Below, in pieces: positions 8,124-17,118 of a stretch of DNA of 37,958 nt. The position numbers and the translations under genes are program-made. The DNA is from a virus. Location: positions 1 to 37,958 of the IMG/VR virus record IMGVR_UViG_3300035670_000625; one strand, 5' to 3'. Each line of letters opens with the position of its first letter. Position 1 is the first letter of the stretch. The notes beneath the pieces were generated by a model. That model saw only the letters and a program-made list of their open reading frames with translations, was not told the origin of the DNA and made no database searches.

Positions 8124-8566
8124 TGGCGCATATGAACCAGCAGATCAGGGACCGGGTCGCGGACATTATTGGTGCGCTGCCTTTCTTTTCTGGCCGCGTC
8201 TACAAGATGCGTTCATATGCCTTGGATGAAGCAAAGTTGCCAGCGGCAGTGGTTTACACTAACAGCCAATCGTCTTCGCTGGTCAGCATAGGCTTTAGGA
8301 CGCTTCAAGGCTCACTTAATCTGACGGTGGATATTCACATCAAGGGTTCAAGCGCGACGATAGTAAATGAAATCGACGATGCCTGTGTTTTGATTGAAGA
8401 TGCCATTGGCTCTGATTTCTCACTCAACGGATTAGTTAAGAGTTGCGTTTTGACTGAAACCGACGTAGACATTAACGTCGAAGGCGAAAAGCCAACGGCC
8501 TCTGCTCGGTTGTCTTACGTTGCTGAATATGTTACATCCATAGCTGATGTGGAGACACCAAGATGA
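8123..8566 (+). CDS. Tail terminator-like protein, copy 2
   Basis: A 147-residue paralogue of the preceding gene. Shared segments include the start (MAH-QQIRD-VAD), Y-ALDE--LPA-VVYT, the L-VDI--KGSS strand, and GLVKSCVLTETDVD against GLAKSCVLASSDFD near the C-terminus. Having two tail-terminator-like genes in tandem is unusual. One may cap the tail while the other has another tail or connector role. The start overlaps the previous stop by 1 base, and the stop overlaps a 48-residue gene as ATGA. Confidence 0.65.
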   Translation: MAHMNQQIRDRVADIIGALPFFSGRVYKMRSYALDEAKLPAAVVYTNSQSSSLVSIGFRTLQGSLNLTVDIHIKGSSATIVNEIDDACVLIEDAIGSDFSLNGLVKSCVLTETDVDINVEGEKPTASARLSYVAEYVTSIADVETPR

Positions 8567-8709
8567 AGATGGTCAAAGTTTACAACAAAACTGGCGATGA
8601 GATACTCGCTTGTGAGTGCGATCTAGAGCAATACCAGTCGAAGGGCTGGGATGTTAAGAAGGCTGCAAAGCCAAAGGTTCAAGCAGAGAAAGTCGAGGAG
8701 TCTGAGTAA
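8563..8709 (+). CDS. Small Lys-rich tail-operon protein
   Basis: A 48-residue protein beginning MKMVKVYNKTGDEILACEC and ending in a Lys/Glu-rich tail (AAKPKVQAEKVEESE). It is held on both sides by translational overlaps: ATGA with the terminator copy and TAATG with the first tube gene. This supports it as a real gene despite its length. The beta-hairpin-like N-terminus followed by a charged tail resembles other small phage proteins found near tail tube genes. No function can be assigned. Confidence 0.6.
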   Translation: MKMVKVYNKTGDEILACECDLEQYQSKGWDVKKAAKPKVQAEKVEESE

Positions 8710-9107
8710 TGGCTACGCATACTGGCAGTGAAGGAACGCTCAAAGTTGGTGCGAACACCATCGCAGAGATTCGCTCCTACTCTTTGGAAGAAACCGCTGA
8801 TACCGTCGAAGATACTTCGATGGGTGATAGCTACCGTAGCTTTAAAACGACACTGAAGGGCTGGTCAGGCTCCGTTGATGTATTCTGGGATGAGACTGAC
8901 ACGAACGGTCAGGTTGCCCTTGTAGTCGGCGCTCAGGTCACAATCAGCGTATTCCCAGAGGGTGCGTCGGCTGGCGTGTCTGAAAAGTATTATACCGGAA
9001 CGGCGACTGTGACAGGAAAGACCATCACAGGCAGCTTTGACGGCATGGTGGAATCGACAATCACGCTTCAAGGCACTGGTGCTTTGACTGAAGCAACACT
9101 GGCGTAA
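8709..9107 (+). CDS. Major tail (tube) protein, copy 1
   Basis: A 132-residue protein of the TP901-1/lambda-V-like tail tube type. It opens MATHTGSEGTLKVGANTIAE, has the typical tube-fold GWSGSVDVFWDETD, and ends in a strand set with TGSFDGMVESTITLQGTG. Tube proteins stack as hexamers around the tape measure to form the tail. It is followed 9 bases later by a close paralogue. The start is in a TAATG overlap with the preceding small gene. Confidence 0.82.
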   Translation: MATHTGSEGTLKVGANTIAEIRSYSLEETADTVEDTSMGDSYRSFKTTLKGWSGSVDVFWDETDTNGQVALVVGAQVTISVFPEGASAGVSEKYYTGTATVTGKTITGSFDGMVESTITLQGTGALTEATLA

Positions 9108-9116
9108 GGATAAGAC

Positions 9117-9509
9117 ATGGCTACCCATACTGGTTCAGAAGGCACAGTTCGCGTTGGCTCGACCAACAACGTGCTTGAAATTCGTTCGTACTCGGTTGAG
9201 GAAACTGCCGATACTGTTGAAGACACCTCAATGGGCGATAGCTATCGCACGTTCAAGACTACTCTGAAAGGTTGGTCTGGTTCGGTTGATGTGTTCTGGG
9301 ACGAAACTGACACCACAGGTCAGGGCGCATTGATCCCCGGCGCTGAAGTGGCTATCCGCTTCTACCCAGAGGGCGCAGTTTCCACTGACGTTTATTACAC
9401 GGGTCAAGCCATTGTAACGGGCAAGACCATCACAGGCAGCTTCGATGGTATGGTGGAATCCACCATCACTGTTCAAGGAACAGGGGCTTTGACTAGCGCG
9501 GCTGTATAA
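9117..9509 (+). CDS. Major tail (tube) protein, copy 2
   Basis: A 130-residue paralogue of the preceding tube gene, identical at roughly three quarters of aligned positions by eye. The central segment from ETADTVEDTSMGDSYR through DVFWDETDT is nearly invariant. Differences cluster at the N-terminal strand (VRVGSTNNVLEI) and in the loop before YYTG. It has its own AAGGA Shine-Dalgarno. Both copies keep full length with no frame damage, so both are probably made. Mixed tubes, or one copy for a special ring, are possible. Confidence 0.8.
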   Translation: MATHTGSEGTVRVGSTNNVLEIRSYSVEETADTVEDTSMGDSYRTFKTTLKGWSGSVDVFWDETDTTGQGALIPGAEVAIRFYPEGAVSTDVYYTGQAIVTGKTITGSFDGMVESTITVQGTGALTSAAV

Positions 9510-9526
9510 TTAAAGGGACGAATAAT

Positions 9527-9865
9527 ATGAGTATTGCCAAGCGTATTGCAGAGCGGACATCGAATAAGCGTCACATAGACGTTGCAGAGTGGGGTGATGA
9601 GGGCAAGCCAGAGAAGGTCTATTACGGCCCTCTGCTTGCTGGCGAGTTGAACCGCATACAGCGCAAGCACCCTAACTTTCTTGGTTCGGCATCATTTGAT
9701 GCAATGGTTGACCTAATCATTCTTAAAGCTGAAAATGGTCAGGGAGAAAAGTTATTTACGCTTGAGGACAAGGCTGTTCTGATGCGTGAAGAAGTATCTG
9801 TGATCTCAACTGTTGCCGCCGCATTCATGAGCGGGGACAGTGTTGAGGAGCAGGAAAAAAACTAA
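9527..9865 (+). CDS. Tail assembly chaperone, gpG-like
   Basis: A 112-residue protein between tube and tape-measure genes, the position of lambda gpG. It contains YYGPLLAGELNRIQRKHPNF and ends in an acidic tail (SGDSVEEQEKN). Such chaperones bind the tape measure and recruit tube subunits. The start at 9527 has AAAGGGA upstream. The last sense codons contain the heptamer A AAA AAC, where ribosomes slip to make the longer G-T form. Confidence 0.85.
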   Translation: MSIAKRIAERTSNKRHIDVAEWGDEGKPEKVYYGPLLAGELNRIQRKHPNFLGSASFDAMVDLIILKAENGQGEKLFTLEDKAVLMREEVSVISTVAAAFMSGDSVEEQEKN

Positions 9866-10023
9866 GAAACGATCCGTTCAGGTATAATCTAATTACCTTG
9901 GCGGATCGGCTCGGCAAAACCATTGCGGAGATTGAACAAATCTCAATTGAAGAGTATAACGAGTGGGTAGCGTTCTTCAAAGTGAGCGAGGAAAACCAGA
10001 AACGTGGCCGAGCAAAATCTTGA
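9527..10023 (+). CDS. Tail assembly chaperone gpG-T fusion by programmed -1 frameshift
   Basis: The slippery heptamer A AAA AAC at 9856-9862 lies in phase with gpG. After a -1 slip the ribosome continues from 9862 for 53 codons to TGA at 10021-10023, giving a protein of about 165 residues. The added part (RNDPFRYNLITLADRLGK, then a helix ending WVAFFKVSEENQKRG) has the usual T-domain look of a short helix pair with L-D-LGKT and EW-AFF. The zero-frame stop follows the heptamer directly. The T extension overlaps the tape-measure start, as in lambda. Confidence 0.88.
9856..9862 (+). promoter_or_regulatory. -1 ribosomal slippery site A AAA AAC
   Basis: The heptamer is in the correct phase relative to gpG (codons AAA AAC before TAA). 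The -1 frame immediately downstream is open and encodes a T-like domain. This is the classic arrangement of lambda G/G-T and many siphophages. Confidence 0.88.
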
Positions 10024-11893
10024 TTTCAACATCATTGCCCATACGCAGGGCATGGAGCAAATTGCTAATCTGATTAATCGGGTTGGTGCGCTTGAGGCTG
10101 AAACTAAGAAGTTAACTGCGGCCAACACTGGTCTTGCCAAATCTACCGAATCGGTAGTTGTCAGCGGCAAGCGTTACAACAACGCAATGGATGCTCAGTC
10201 TAAGGCTTTGCGTAATAGCCGGATGGGCGTGTCTCAACTTGGTATGCAGTTTAATGACCTTGCCACTTCCATATCAACGGGCGCAAGTCCAGCACAGGCA
10301 TTTAACCAGCAGATAGGTCAAATTGGTATTGCCCTTTCCTTTATGGGGGGAAGTGTTGGGGCTTTGGGGCGATTAATTGCTGGCCCATTGGGTATAGCAT
10401 TAATTGGCGCGACTATTCTTCTTCAGCAGTTCAAGGGTGAAACTAAAGAAAATGAAAAAACTACTGCAAACTTTGGCGACTACGCTGTGGCGACATTCCA
10501 AAGTATTGGTGAAAAAATATCCAATGGCCTACAGCCAGCAATGGAGGCAATGGGGCCAGCAATAAGTGCTTTAAATCCTATTGTTGAGGCTCTTTCAGTT
10601 GTATTTGAAAACTTAGGGTATGTTGGCAAATCTGTAGCAAACTTTATTCTGAGGGCTTTTGTCGCTTCTATAAATGCTATTTCTATTTTAATTAGCAACT
10701 CATTTTCTATGATTGCTGAAGGCACTCTTAATGTTGTAAATGCTAGTATAGCTGGCATTAATATATTGCTTGCTCAAGCTGAGAATCGCTTAAATTATTT
10801 TGCCGATCATGCCAATAAAATAAGTGGCATTTTTAGCCTTGGCTTCACTGTTCCTACAGTAAGTTTTGACAGACTGACTCCTGTAGTTAATAAGTTTGCA
10901 GGGACAACTATCGAAACTTTTTCTAGTATAGGAAAGGCGGTAAGCGATACCTTTAAGACAGATTTCTTGGATTTTGGCGATATATCAAAAAGGGCAGGGA
11001 AACTTGCGCTTGGCCGAGATAAGGATAAAGACAAGGACAAAGATAAAAAGGGCGGTAAATCTGAGGCTGAAAAGGCGTTAGAAAAAGAATTAAAATCGCA
11101 ACAAGATTTTATGGATAAAATCGCTAAGGTGGGGATGAAGGAGCTTCCTTCCTATCAAAGAGAGATTGCGGAATTAGAAAAGGCATTCATGGAGCTGTCC
11201 AAAACTGGACAGAAGGCAACTATTGAGCCTTTTAGGGCTGCTGTCGAATCTATTGAGATGCGGCATTACAAAGATATGCTCAAGGAAGATGTCAAGGAAG
11301 CTGACAAGATGGTAAAAGACCTTTTGTCTGACTTTTCAATTGCACCAGTGGGCAAAGAATTTGAAGCCATTTTAGATGGCGTGTACGAAATGAATGAATC
11401 TTTCGACAATCTTGGCAATGCCGTAGCAAACTCTTTTAAGGGTATGGTTACTGGCGCGATGTCTTTTAGAACTGCTATGAAGGGAATCATAGGGGCAGTC
11501 ATTGACGAGTTGTTCAGGCTGTACGTTGTTCAGCAAGTCGTTGGCGTTGTAAAGGGCGCACTAGGTGGACTTTTCGGCGTGCCAACACTGCCGGGTAAGG
11601 CAGTAGGTGGATCAGTAACGGGCAACAAACCTTACATGGTTGGTGAACGTGGACCAGAACTATTCGTCCCCGGCGGCAATGGCACAATCATTCCAAACCA
11701 AAACGTGCGTGGCAGCGGTGGCGGAAGCAGCTTTAACATCACCGTAGACGCCCGTGGCTCAAATGACCCAGCCGCTGTTCGCGCTCAGGTTCAACAAGGC
11801 ATCCTTGAAGCCGCCCCAGCTATTATCGCTGCGGCAGAGTCGCGCACTATTTCAAGCCTTCGTAGGCCGCGCCTCGGTGGAGTTATGCAGTAA
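10004..11893 (+). CDS. Tail length tape-measure protein
   Basis: At 629 residues this is the main determinant of tail length. At the usual 0.15 nm per residue it predicts a tail of about 90-95 nm. The N-terminus carries a helical SVVVSGKRYNNAMDAQSKAL region and LGMQFNDLATSISTG, typical of lambda-H-like tape measures. Hydrophobic membrane-active segments follow (about residues 105-145). A Lys/Asp repeat lies near residues 338-350. The C-terminal PYMVGERGPELFVPGG motif is common in tape measures that end at the tip. GTG start, overlapping the T domain by 20 bases. The next gene follows in a TAATG overlap. Confidence 0.9.
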   Translation: MAEQNLDFNIIAHTQGMEQIANLINRVGALEAETKKLTAANTGLAKSTESVVVSGKRYNNAMDAQSKALRNSRMGVSQLGMQFNDLATSISTGASPAQAFNQQIGQIGIALSFMGGSVGALGRLIAGPLGIALIGATILLQQFKGETKENEKTTANFGDYAVATFQSIGEKISNGLQPAMEAMGPAISALNPIVEALSVVFENLGYVGKSVANFILRAFVASINAISILISNSFSMIAEGTLNVVNASIAGINILLAQAENRLNYFADHANKISGIFSLGFTVPTVSFDRLTPVVNKFAGTTIETFSSIGKAVSDTFKTDFLDFGDISKRAGKLALGRDKDKDKDKDKKGGKSEAEKALEKELKSQQDFMDKIAKVGMKELPSYQREIAELEKAFMELSKTGQKATIEPFRAAVESIEMRHYKDMLKEDVKEADKMVKDLLSDFSIAPVGKEFEAILDGVYEMNESFDNLGNAVANSFKGMVTGAMSFRTAMKGIIGAVIDELFRLYVVQQVVGVVKGALGGLFGVPTLPGKAVGGSVTGNKPYMVGERGPELFVPGGNGTIIPNQNVRGSGGGSSFNITVDARGSNDPAAVRAQVQQGILEAAPAIIAAAESRTISSLRRPRLGGVMQ

Positions 11894-12483
11894 TGGCGAC
11901 AATCACATATCCTTCAACGCCAAGGCCACAAGGCATGACATGGCGGCTGGTTATGCCAGCGCAGACCAACGTATCTGATTGGACGGGTCGGCGTCAGACC
12001 CTTGCCTCTGGCCGTGGATGGTGGGAAGCCCAAATCGCCTTCCCGCCAATAGTTGGTACGACCAACATTAATGCTTGGCGCTCGTTTATTGCCAAGTCGC
12101 GTGGGTCGGCAAACGACTTTCAGGTTCCCGTCGATCTTGTCGCGCAGTCGGCTTCTACTGCCACACCACTTGTGAACGGCGCTGCTCAGACGGGTCGGAC
12201 GCTGAACACTGATGGCTGGCCGCTATCGACCACCGTCTTACAGGCTGGTCAGTATGTTACCATTAACAACCAACTTTTGCAGTTGACTGAAAACGTCACT
12301 TCCAACGGCTCTGGCGTGGCTGTGCTGACGTTTGAGCCACCTGTCAGGGTGTCGCCAGCCGATAACGCCGCGATTGAATACAAGAATCCGTTTTGCCTAA
12401 TGTATCTTGTGGAGGAGCCAACGCTTTCAGTTGAGACAGGTTATGTGTATAGCCTCTCACTGAACCTACGGGAGTCGTTCTAA
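11893..12483 (+). CDS. Distal tail / minor tail protein (gpM position)
   Basis: A 196-residue beta-rich protein directly after the tape measure, where the tail-tip ring protein is encoded. Segments such as MTWRLVMPAQTNVSDWTGRR and GRGWWEAQIAFPP, and the closing strand VETGYVYSLSLNLRESF, resemble distal-tail-like proteins. It probably forms the ring joining tube and tip complex. Start and stop are both TAATG overlaps with neighbours, which implies coupled translation and similar output across the tip genes. Confidence 0.6.
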   Translation: MATITYPSTPRPQGMTWRLVMPAQTNVSDWTGRRQTLASGRGWWEAQIAFPPIVGTTNINAWRSFIAKSRGSANDFQVPVDLVAQSASTATPLVNGAAQTGRTLNTDGWPLSTTVLQAGQYVTINNQLLQLTENVTSNGSGVAVLTFEPPVRVSPADNAAIEYKNPFCLMYLVEEPTLSVETGYVYSLSLNLRESF

Positions 12484-13115
12484 TGGTTGATGCAACCACA
12501 CAGGCTGCACTTGAAGCCACAGTCGTTAACTGGCGCGTTTTAATTTACGCTGACTTTGTGGGCGATGTCCTGCGTGGCACAAGCGGTCTTTATAATAAGA
12601 CAATATCAGGATCAGGTGATTCTGAACTGGATGGAACTTATGAAGGCTTCGATCACAACCTGATACAAGTAAGCCCGGTAAAGCATAATGAGCAAGGTGC
12701 GGACACAGTCAGTATTTCCATGAGTGGCTTGATTGTAAACGATGCTGGCTTTTTAGCTATTATTGGCGACAAATCAAAATGGCAGGGCCGTATTGCGCGT
12801 CTTTGGTTTTATTGCGTTGACCAGAACGAAAACCAAGTAGGCTCTATCATTCCATATTACACCGGATACATGAATGAAGTTGGCATAAACGGCAACTCCA
12901 GTAGCCAGACAGTTACGCTTACAATCGAAAACTATTTGGTTAGCATTGCTGGCGCACAGAATAAAACTTACCTTATTCAAAACATCTTTGATGCTGGCGA
13001 CCTAAGCGGTGAGGCATCTATCTCTGCTGCCAACGGTATGGCGGAGGCTGGCAACTACGGCTACGGTGGCGGTGGCGGCGGTTACAGCGATGGAAGTAAC
13101 GGAAACTATCGATGA
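12483..13115 (+). CDS. Tail tip/hub protein in gpL position
   Basis: A 210-residue protein preceding an NlpC-like gene, as lambda L or the DUF2163-type hub proteins do. The fold is mainly beta (VVNWRVLIYADFVGDVLRG, then SPVKHNEQGADTVSISMSG, then a TLTIENYLVSIAGAQN segment). The last 20 residues are Gly/Tyr/Ser-rich and flexible. Lambda gpL binds an Fe-S cluster through cysteines, but only one Cys is visible here, so that feature is missing. Assignment rests on gene order and general pattern. It overlaps the next start by 4 bases. Confidence 0.5.
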   Translation: MVDATTQAALEATVVNWRVLIYADFVGDVLRGTSGLYNKTISGSGDSELDGTYEGFDHNLIQVSPVKHNEQGADTVSISMSGLIVNDAGFLAIIGDKSKWQGRIARLWFYCVDQNENQVGSIIPYYTGYMNEVGINGNSSSQTVTLTIENYLVSIAGAQNKTYLIQNIFDAGDLSGEASISAANGMAEAGNYGYGGGGGGYSDGSNGNYR

Positions 13116-13510
13116 GAATATCTGCTTGGGAAGAAGCTTTAGCTGACTACATTGCCATCAAAAGGCATGAGCCGTTTGAGTATGGCGTTAATGATTGCTG
13201 CCTGTTCGCAGCAGGGGCCGTTCAGGCTATCACAGCCAAAGACCCAATGGCTGAATTCCGTGGCAAGTATGATAGCCTCAAAACAAGCCTAAAGGTCATT
13301 AAGGACATTGGCGCAGGAACCCTTGAGGCAACTATGGATGCCAAATTTTCGGAAGTAGAAATAGGTCAATCGCAACGCGGAGACTTAGCATTCTTTGATA
13401 ATAGCGTTGGCGTAGTAATGGGTAGCTTTGCCTATTTTGTTTCAGACGATGGGCTAGAGCGCGTTAATCGATCCCTATGGGATAAATGCTGGGGTGTTGG
13501 CCGTGGGTAA
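13112..13510 (+). CDS. NlpC/P60-like tail peptidase (DUF6950 type, gpK position)
   Basis: A 132-residue protein with the FEYGVNDCCLFAAGA motif (Cys29/Cys30), typical of papain-like NlpC/P60 relatives in tail tips, where they may trim peptidoglycan during DNA entry. The RGDLAFFDN segment fits the family's central strand. The usual catalytic His after it (H-V-G) is not obvious here: the sequence reads VGVVMGSFAYFV. The enzyme may therefore be inactive or use another residue. It overlaps the tip gene by 17 bases. Confidence 0.6.
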   Translation: MRISAWEEALADYIAIKRHEPFEYGVNDCCLFAAGAVQAITAKDPMAEFRGKYDSLKTSLKVIKDIGAGTLEATMDAKFSEVEIGQSQRGDLAFFDNSVGVVMGSFAYFVSDDGLERVNRSLWDKCWGVGRG

Positions 13511-16103
13511 GGTTTTAAAAACCATTTCATTAGTGGCTGCTATGGGCGCTTTGATTGTCGCCACTGGCGGACTTGCGCTTTTTGGGACAACAGCAGCAGT
13601 AACGCTTTTTGGTGTTAGCGCAGGGACACTCACACTTGTAAGTCTTGGCGCTGGTATTATTTCAACCTTGCTGACGCCAAGGCCTAAGCAGCCACCATCA
13701 CAACTTTCTAGGCTTAACGTCAGCCTTGATCCATCCACACCGCGCAAGGTTGTGTTTGGCACAACAGCCATGCCACTTGATCTTCGTTATCACGAATCCA
13801 GCGGAACAAACCAAGAGTATGTAGATTATATTATTGCCTTGGCTGCACATAAAGTTACGTCAATTAGTGAGATATGGTTTGAAGAAAAGCAAGCATGGTC
13901 GCTCGCTGGCGGCGTTACAGGAACTTACTCTGGTTATCTGACAGTTGCTGTTCGGACTGAGGGAACCGCTGGCAACTACATTTCCATTAACGGTGGTGGC
14001 AAGTGGGGCGCAAGCCGTCGGCTTACTGGTTGCGCTTATCTACATCTTCGCATCAAACGCACAGGCAATACCAAAAAAGCGGAAAGCCCTCTGGCTGGTG
14101 GTTTACCAAGCCGCATAACTGTTATTGGTGACGGCGCTCTGCTTTATGATCCGCGCAAGGACAGCACTGTGCCGGGTGGCTCTGGTTCGCATCGCGCTAC
14201 CGACCAAACGACTTGGGGCGTTTACACCAATGCGGATGACACTGATAACCCTGCCCTGCAACTGCTGTGGTGGCTGCTTGGCTGGGAAATAAATAACAAA
14301 TTATCTGTTGGATGTGGCGTTCCATACACTCGCATTGATATGGAGTCGTTCATCACTGCGGCAAATATCTGCGATGAAAACGTCACGCTAGCAATAGGTG
14401 GAACGCAAAAGCGTTATCGCACCAGTGGCACGGCATCTGATTCTGATGATCGTTTGGAAATTATTAATAACTTTCTTGCCTCAATGAACGGTACGCTTCG
14501 TGACAATGGCGGTAAATTAACTGTCACAGTGATGAAGAACGATCTTGCTGACTATGTTTTGACATTTAACGAGGGCGACATTCTCGGAGAATTTGATTGG
14601 CAGCAGACAGGTGGTTTGACAGAAAATTATAACTTGGCCCGTGGCCGTTATGTCGATCCATCAGCAAATAGCCTTTATCAAATGGTAGACTATCCAGAAG
14701 TGGGTTTTGCTTCACCAGACGGTGTTGAGCGCGTTATGTCGGTTGATCTTCCATACATTGAGGATGGACGCCGCGCCCAACGTATCGCCAACCAGATATT
14801 GCAGCGTAATCAGTATCGTGGAATGCTATCAATCACTTTTAACGCCAAGGCACTGGGATGTCAGGTTGGTGATGTTGTCCGTATTAACCTTGAAGCCCTT
14901 GGCTGGTCGAACAAGCTATTTCGCGTTGTAAGCCAAGAAATTCGTTTTGACGGCCAAGTCCCAATGAGATTGGTCGAAGAAAACGCTGCGATCTACGCAT
15001 GGGATGCAGATGACGTTGCTCCGATAACGCCGACTGCGCCGACAATCTATAACCCCTTGAACAGCCCATTTATCCTTGGGATTGATGACGCAGGAACAAC
15101 TGCTGAATGGTCTGGGATCATTGATGACAACGGCGATAAGCCAGATGACAATGCCACAAGAAACGTCAACAGGGGCGAATGGTCTGGCTCGTCGGTAGCA
15201 TACATTGTTGGCGACTTTGTGCAGCGCGATGGCTCAAGCTATTCTGCAATTGTTGCCCACACATCAACGGCTATTAATGGCCCTCCGGGGGCAAACTGGA
15301 CGCTGTTGGCTTCGCAGGGTGTTGATGGTGCTGACGGTCCGCCCGGTGCTGATGGCACTCCAGCAATCAGTGGTTTTCTTACCAAAGAAGCTGTCCAAGT
15401 ATTTGCCTATGCCAATGGTGGAGTTGTTTCCTATGCGCCAGCATCCGGCAGCTTTAAGGTGTTCAGTGGCAATACGGATGTAAGCACATCGTTCAGCCTA
15501 TCGACCCTGAGCAACCCACAGGCGTTGACCGTCGGTTATTCTGGACAAACATATTCGGTCACTGCTGGGTTTGATGACGGTGAGGATACTGCGACACTTG
15601 GCATTCGTGCGACAGGAAGTGGTACTTATGCTGGCATCACTATCGACAAGCTGTTCTCGCTATCGAAAGCGAAGGGCGGTTACGAAATTGTAGCTACACT
15701 GCCTTTAACTGATTTGTTTGAGGGTCGTGTCGTATTTCTAACAACAGACGATAAGTTGTATCGCTACACTGGTGCAGCGTGGACGGCGGCAGTTCCTGCG
15801 GTTGATATTACTGGCACAATCACTGAGACACAAATTGGCACGGACGCCATTACAACTCCAAAGATTGCTGCTAACGCAGTGACAGCCGCAGAAATTGCCA
15901 CCAATGCTATTACGGCTGATAAAATCAATGCTGGTGCGGTAACGGCGGCAAAAATGAATGTTACATCGCTTGATGCCATCACAGCGACAATTGGGACATT
16001 GCGGACGGCGACAACTGGGGCGCGGACTGAGATCAAGGATAATCTTATTGAGATATTTGATGCCTCAAACGTCAAGCGCGTGAGGCTGGGGGTCTGGACA
16101 TAA
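13494..16103 (+). CDS. Central tail tip / host-specificity protein (gpJ-like)
   Basis: An 869-residue protein following the K-position gene. The N-terminus has two hydrophobic segments (residues about 5-60) similar to lambda gpI/J-type proteins. The middle carries hub features (PRKVVFGTTAMPLDLRYHES, then QRIANQILQRNQYRGMLSITF). A short collagen-like stretch (DGADGPPGADGTP) lies near residue 610. The C-terminus has repeated I-(A/G)-N-A-(I/V)-T units followed by a closing beta domain. It probably forms the trimeric tip that attaches the fibre. The start could be GTG at 13494 or 13503; both lie inside the preceding gene. Confidence 0.8.
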   Translation: MLAVGKVLKTISLVAAMGALIVATGGLALFGTTAAVTLFGVSAGTLTLVSLGAGIISTLLTPRPKQPPSQLSRLNVSLDPSTPRKVVFGTTAMPLDLRYHESSGTNQEYVDYIIALAAHKVTSISEIWFEEKQAWSLAGGVTGTYSGYLTVAVRTEGTAGNYISINGGGKWGASRRLTGCAYLHLRIKRTGNTKKAESPLAGGLPSRITVIGDGALLYDPRKDSTVPGGSGSHRATDQTTWGVYTNADDTDNPALQLLWWLLGWEINNKLSVGCGVPYTRIDMESFITAANICDENVTLAIGGTQKRYRTSGTASDSDDRLEIINNFLASMNGTLRDNGGKLTVTVMKNDLADYVLTFNEGDILGEFDWQQTGGLTENYNLARGRYVDPSANSLYQMVDYPEVGFASPDGVERVMSVDLPYIEDGRRAQRIANQILQRNQYRGMLSITFNAKALGCQVGDVVRINLEALGWSNKLFRVVSQEIRFDGQVPMRLVEENAAIYAWDADDVAPITPTAPTIYNPLNSPFILGIDDAGTTAEWSGIIDDNGDKPDDNATRNVNRGEWSGSSVAYIVGDFVQRDGSSYSAIVAHTSTAINGPPGANWTLLASQGVDGADGPPGADGTPAISGFLTKEAVQVFAYANGGVVSYAPASGSFKVFSGNTDVSTSFSLSTLSNPQALTVGYSGQTYSVTAGFDDGEDTATLGIRATGSGTYAGITIDKLFSLSKAKGGYEIVATLPLTDLFEGRVVFLTTDDKLYRYTGAAWTAAVPAVDITGTITETQIGTDAITTPKIAANAVTAAEIATNAITADKINAGAVTAAKMNVTSLDAITATIGTLRTATTGARTEIKDNLIEIFDASNVKRVRLGVWT

Positions 16104-16375
16104 TGCCAGCCGGACTTCAAACATTCTATTCCAACGGCGATCTTGCGCTGGATATTACTGATCGAACTGGTCGGTTTAAAGGAATATTAACCGTTGCCGC
16201 TAATGCGTCATCTTCGCTAACTGTGAGCAAGGAATCAAACGAGTTTGCCTTTGCCTTTCTTCTTACCAGTGGAACGACAACATACGGCAGTTGCTTTGTA
16301 AACCAAACCACAGGGGTGGTTACTTATGGCCTTGACGGACCAGATGGCGGTCTTCTTTATTATGGTGTTTTCTAA
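16103..16375 (+). CDS. Small tail protein
   Basis: A 90-residue beta-rich protein opening MPAGLQTFYSNGDLALDITD. The next gene opens with a related pattern (MPVGFEVFNSSGVKVVDN), so the two probably share an N-terminal docking element. Small proteins of this type follow tip genes in many siphophages and may decorate the tip or fibre base. TAATG overlaps on both sides. No enzymatic motif is seen. Confidence 0.6.
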   Translation: MPAGLQTFYSNGDLALDITDRTGRFKGILTVAANASSSLTVSKESNEFAFAFLLTSGTTTYGSCFVNQTTGVVTYGLDGPDGGLLYYGVF

Positions 16376-17118
16376 TGCCAGTTGGATTTGAAGTCTTTAA
16401 CTCAAGCGGTGTTAAGGTGGTTGATAATGAATCACCCTGCTTGGCCCTTGCCCAAAAGACCTCCGTAACTGCGTGGACTGGTACTTTTGGCGATTTAAAC
16501 TCAGTTCAAACAATCAGTGTTTCATACGCCGGAACAGCGGATAGCACTCCCGTTCCAGTTGTTTATGCCGACCCTTCCATTCATTCCGCTGCGGTCATTG
16601 GTATAGTCAGGTCAAGCCGATCAGGAAACACTTGGACTTATATTCTTGGCATAGCTTACCCAGAGGGTACAACGCCACCCAGCCCAAGTGGCTCGGTGTT
16701 TCTGTTGATATACGACAGGCCACTTGCTGCCAGTGCAAGTGTCAATCGTGGCATTGAGGTTTATAGCGATGCAGGTCTGCTTATATTCGCTGGACCAATA
16801 TCACCCACAAATGGTGCGCACTTAAAGCCAGTGGGTTTGGCTGGAGCGACTTTAACCAGTGGTCCAAAATATGCGGCAATTGCCAGCTATCTTCGTGTTG
16901 AAGATACATACGACTATTCTCAGAACACAGATTTTACTTGGACCCTTTCTATTAGAGAAGATGTAGAGGGGGCCAGCATCCAATCAACAAGCATCCAAAC
17001 ATCAAGCATTTTGGCAGCTAGTTTTGTAGACTTGGATTCTGGCGGCGGCAGTAATTTTACAACCTTTTACGGAGTTATCCAAGACCCAGTGGTGGCAAAT
17101 GTGACTGGATCGGTATGA
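16375..17118 (+). CDS. Tail protein, beta-rich, unknown
   Basis: A 247-residue protein sharing its first 18 residues in pattern with the preceding gene, followed by long stretches of Ser/Thr-rich beta sequence. A short internal repeat (SIQSTSIQTSSI) occurs near residue 205. No cysteine cluster or catalytic motif is visible apart from one Cys. Its place between tip and fibre suggests a structural tip or fibre-adaptor role. The stop overlaps the start of the nucleotidyltransferase-like gene as ATGA. Confidence 0.55.
   Translation: MPVGFEVFNSSGVKVVDNESPCLALAQKTSVTAWTGTFGDLNSVQTISVSYAGTADSTPVPVVYADPSIHSAAVIGIVRSSRSGNTWTYILGIAYPEGTTPPSPSGSVFLLIYDRPLAASASVNRGIEVYSDAGLLIFAGPISPTNGAHLKPVGLAGATLTSGPKYAAIASYLRVEDTYDYSQNTDFTWTLSIREDVEGASIQSTSIQTSSILAASFVDLDSGGGSNFTTFYGVIQDPVVANVTGSV

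Noticed and set aside
11013-11055. Lys/Asp repeat of the tape measure as a separate repeat element
   Set aside because: It is a low-complexity coding stretch within an intact gene, common as a flexible charged linker.
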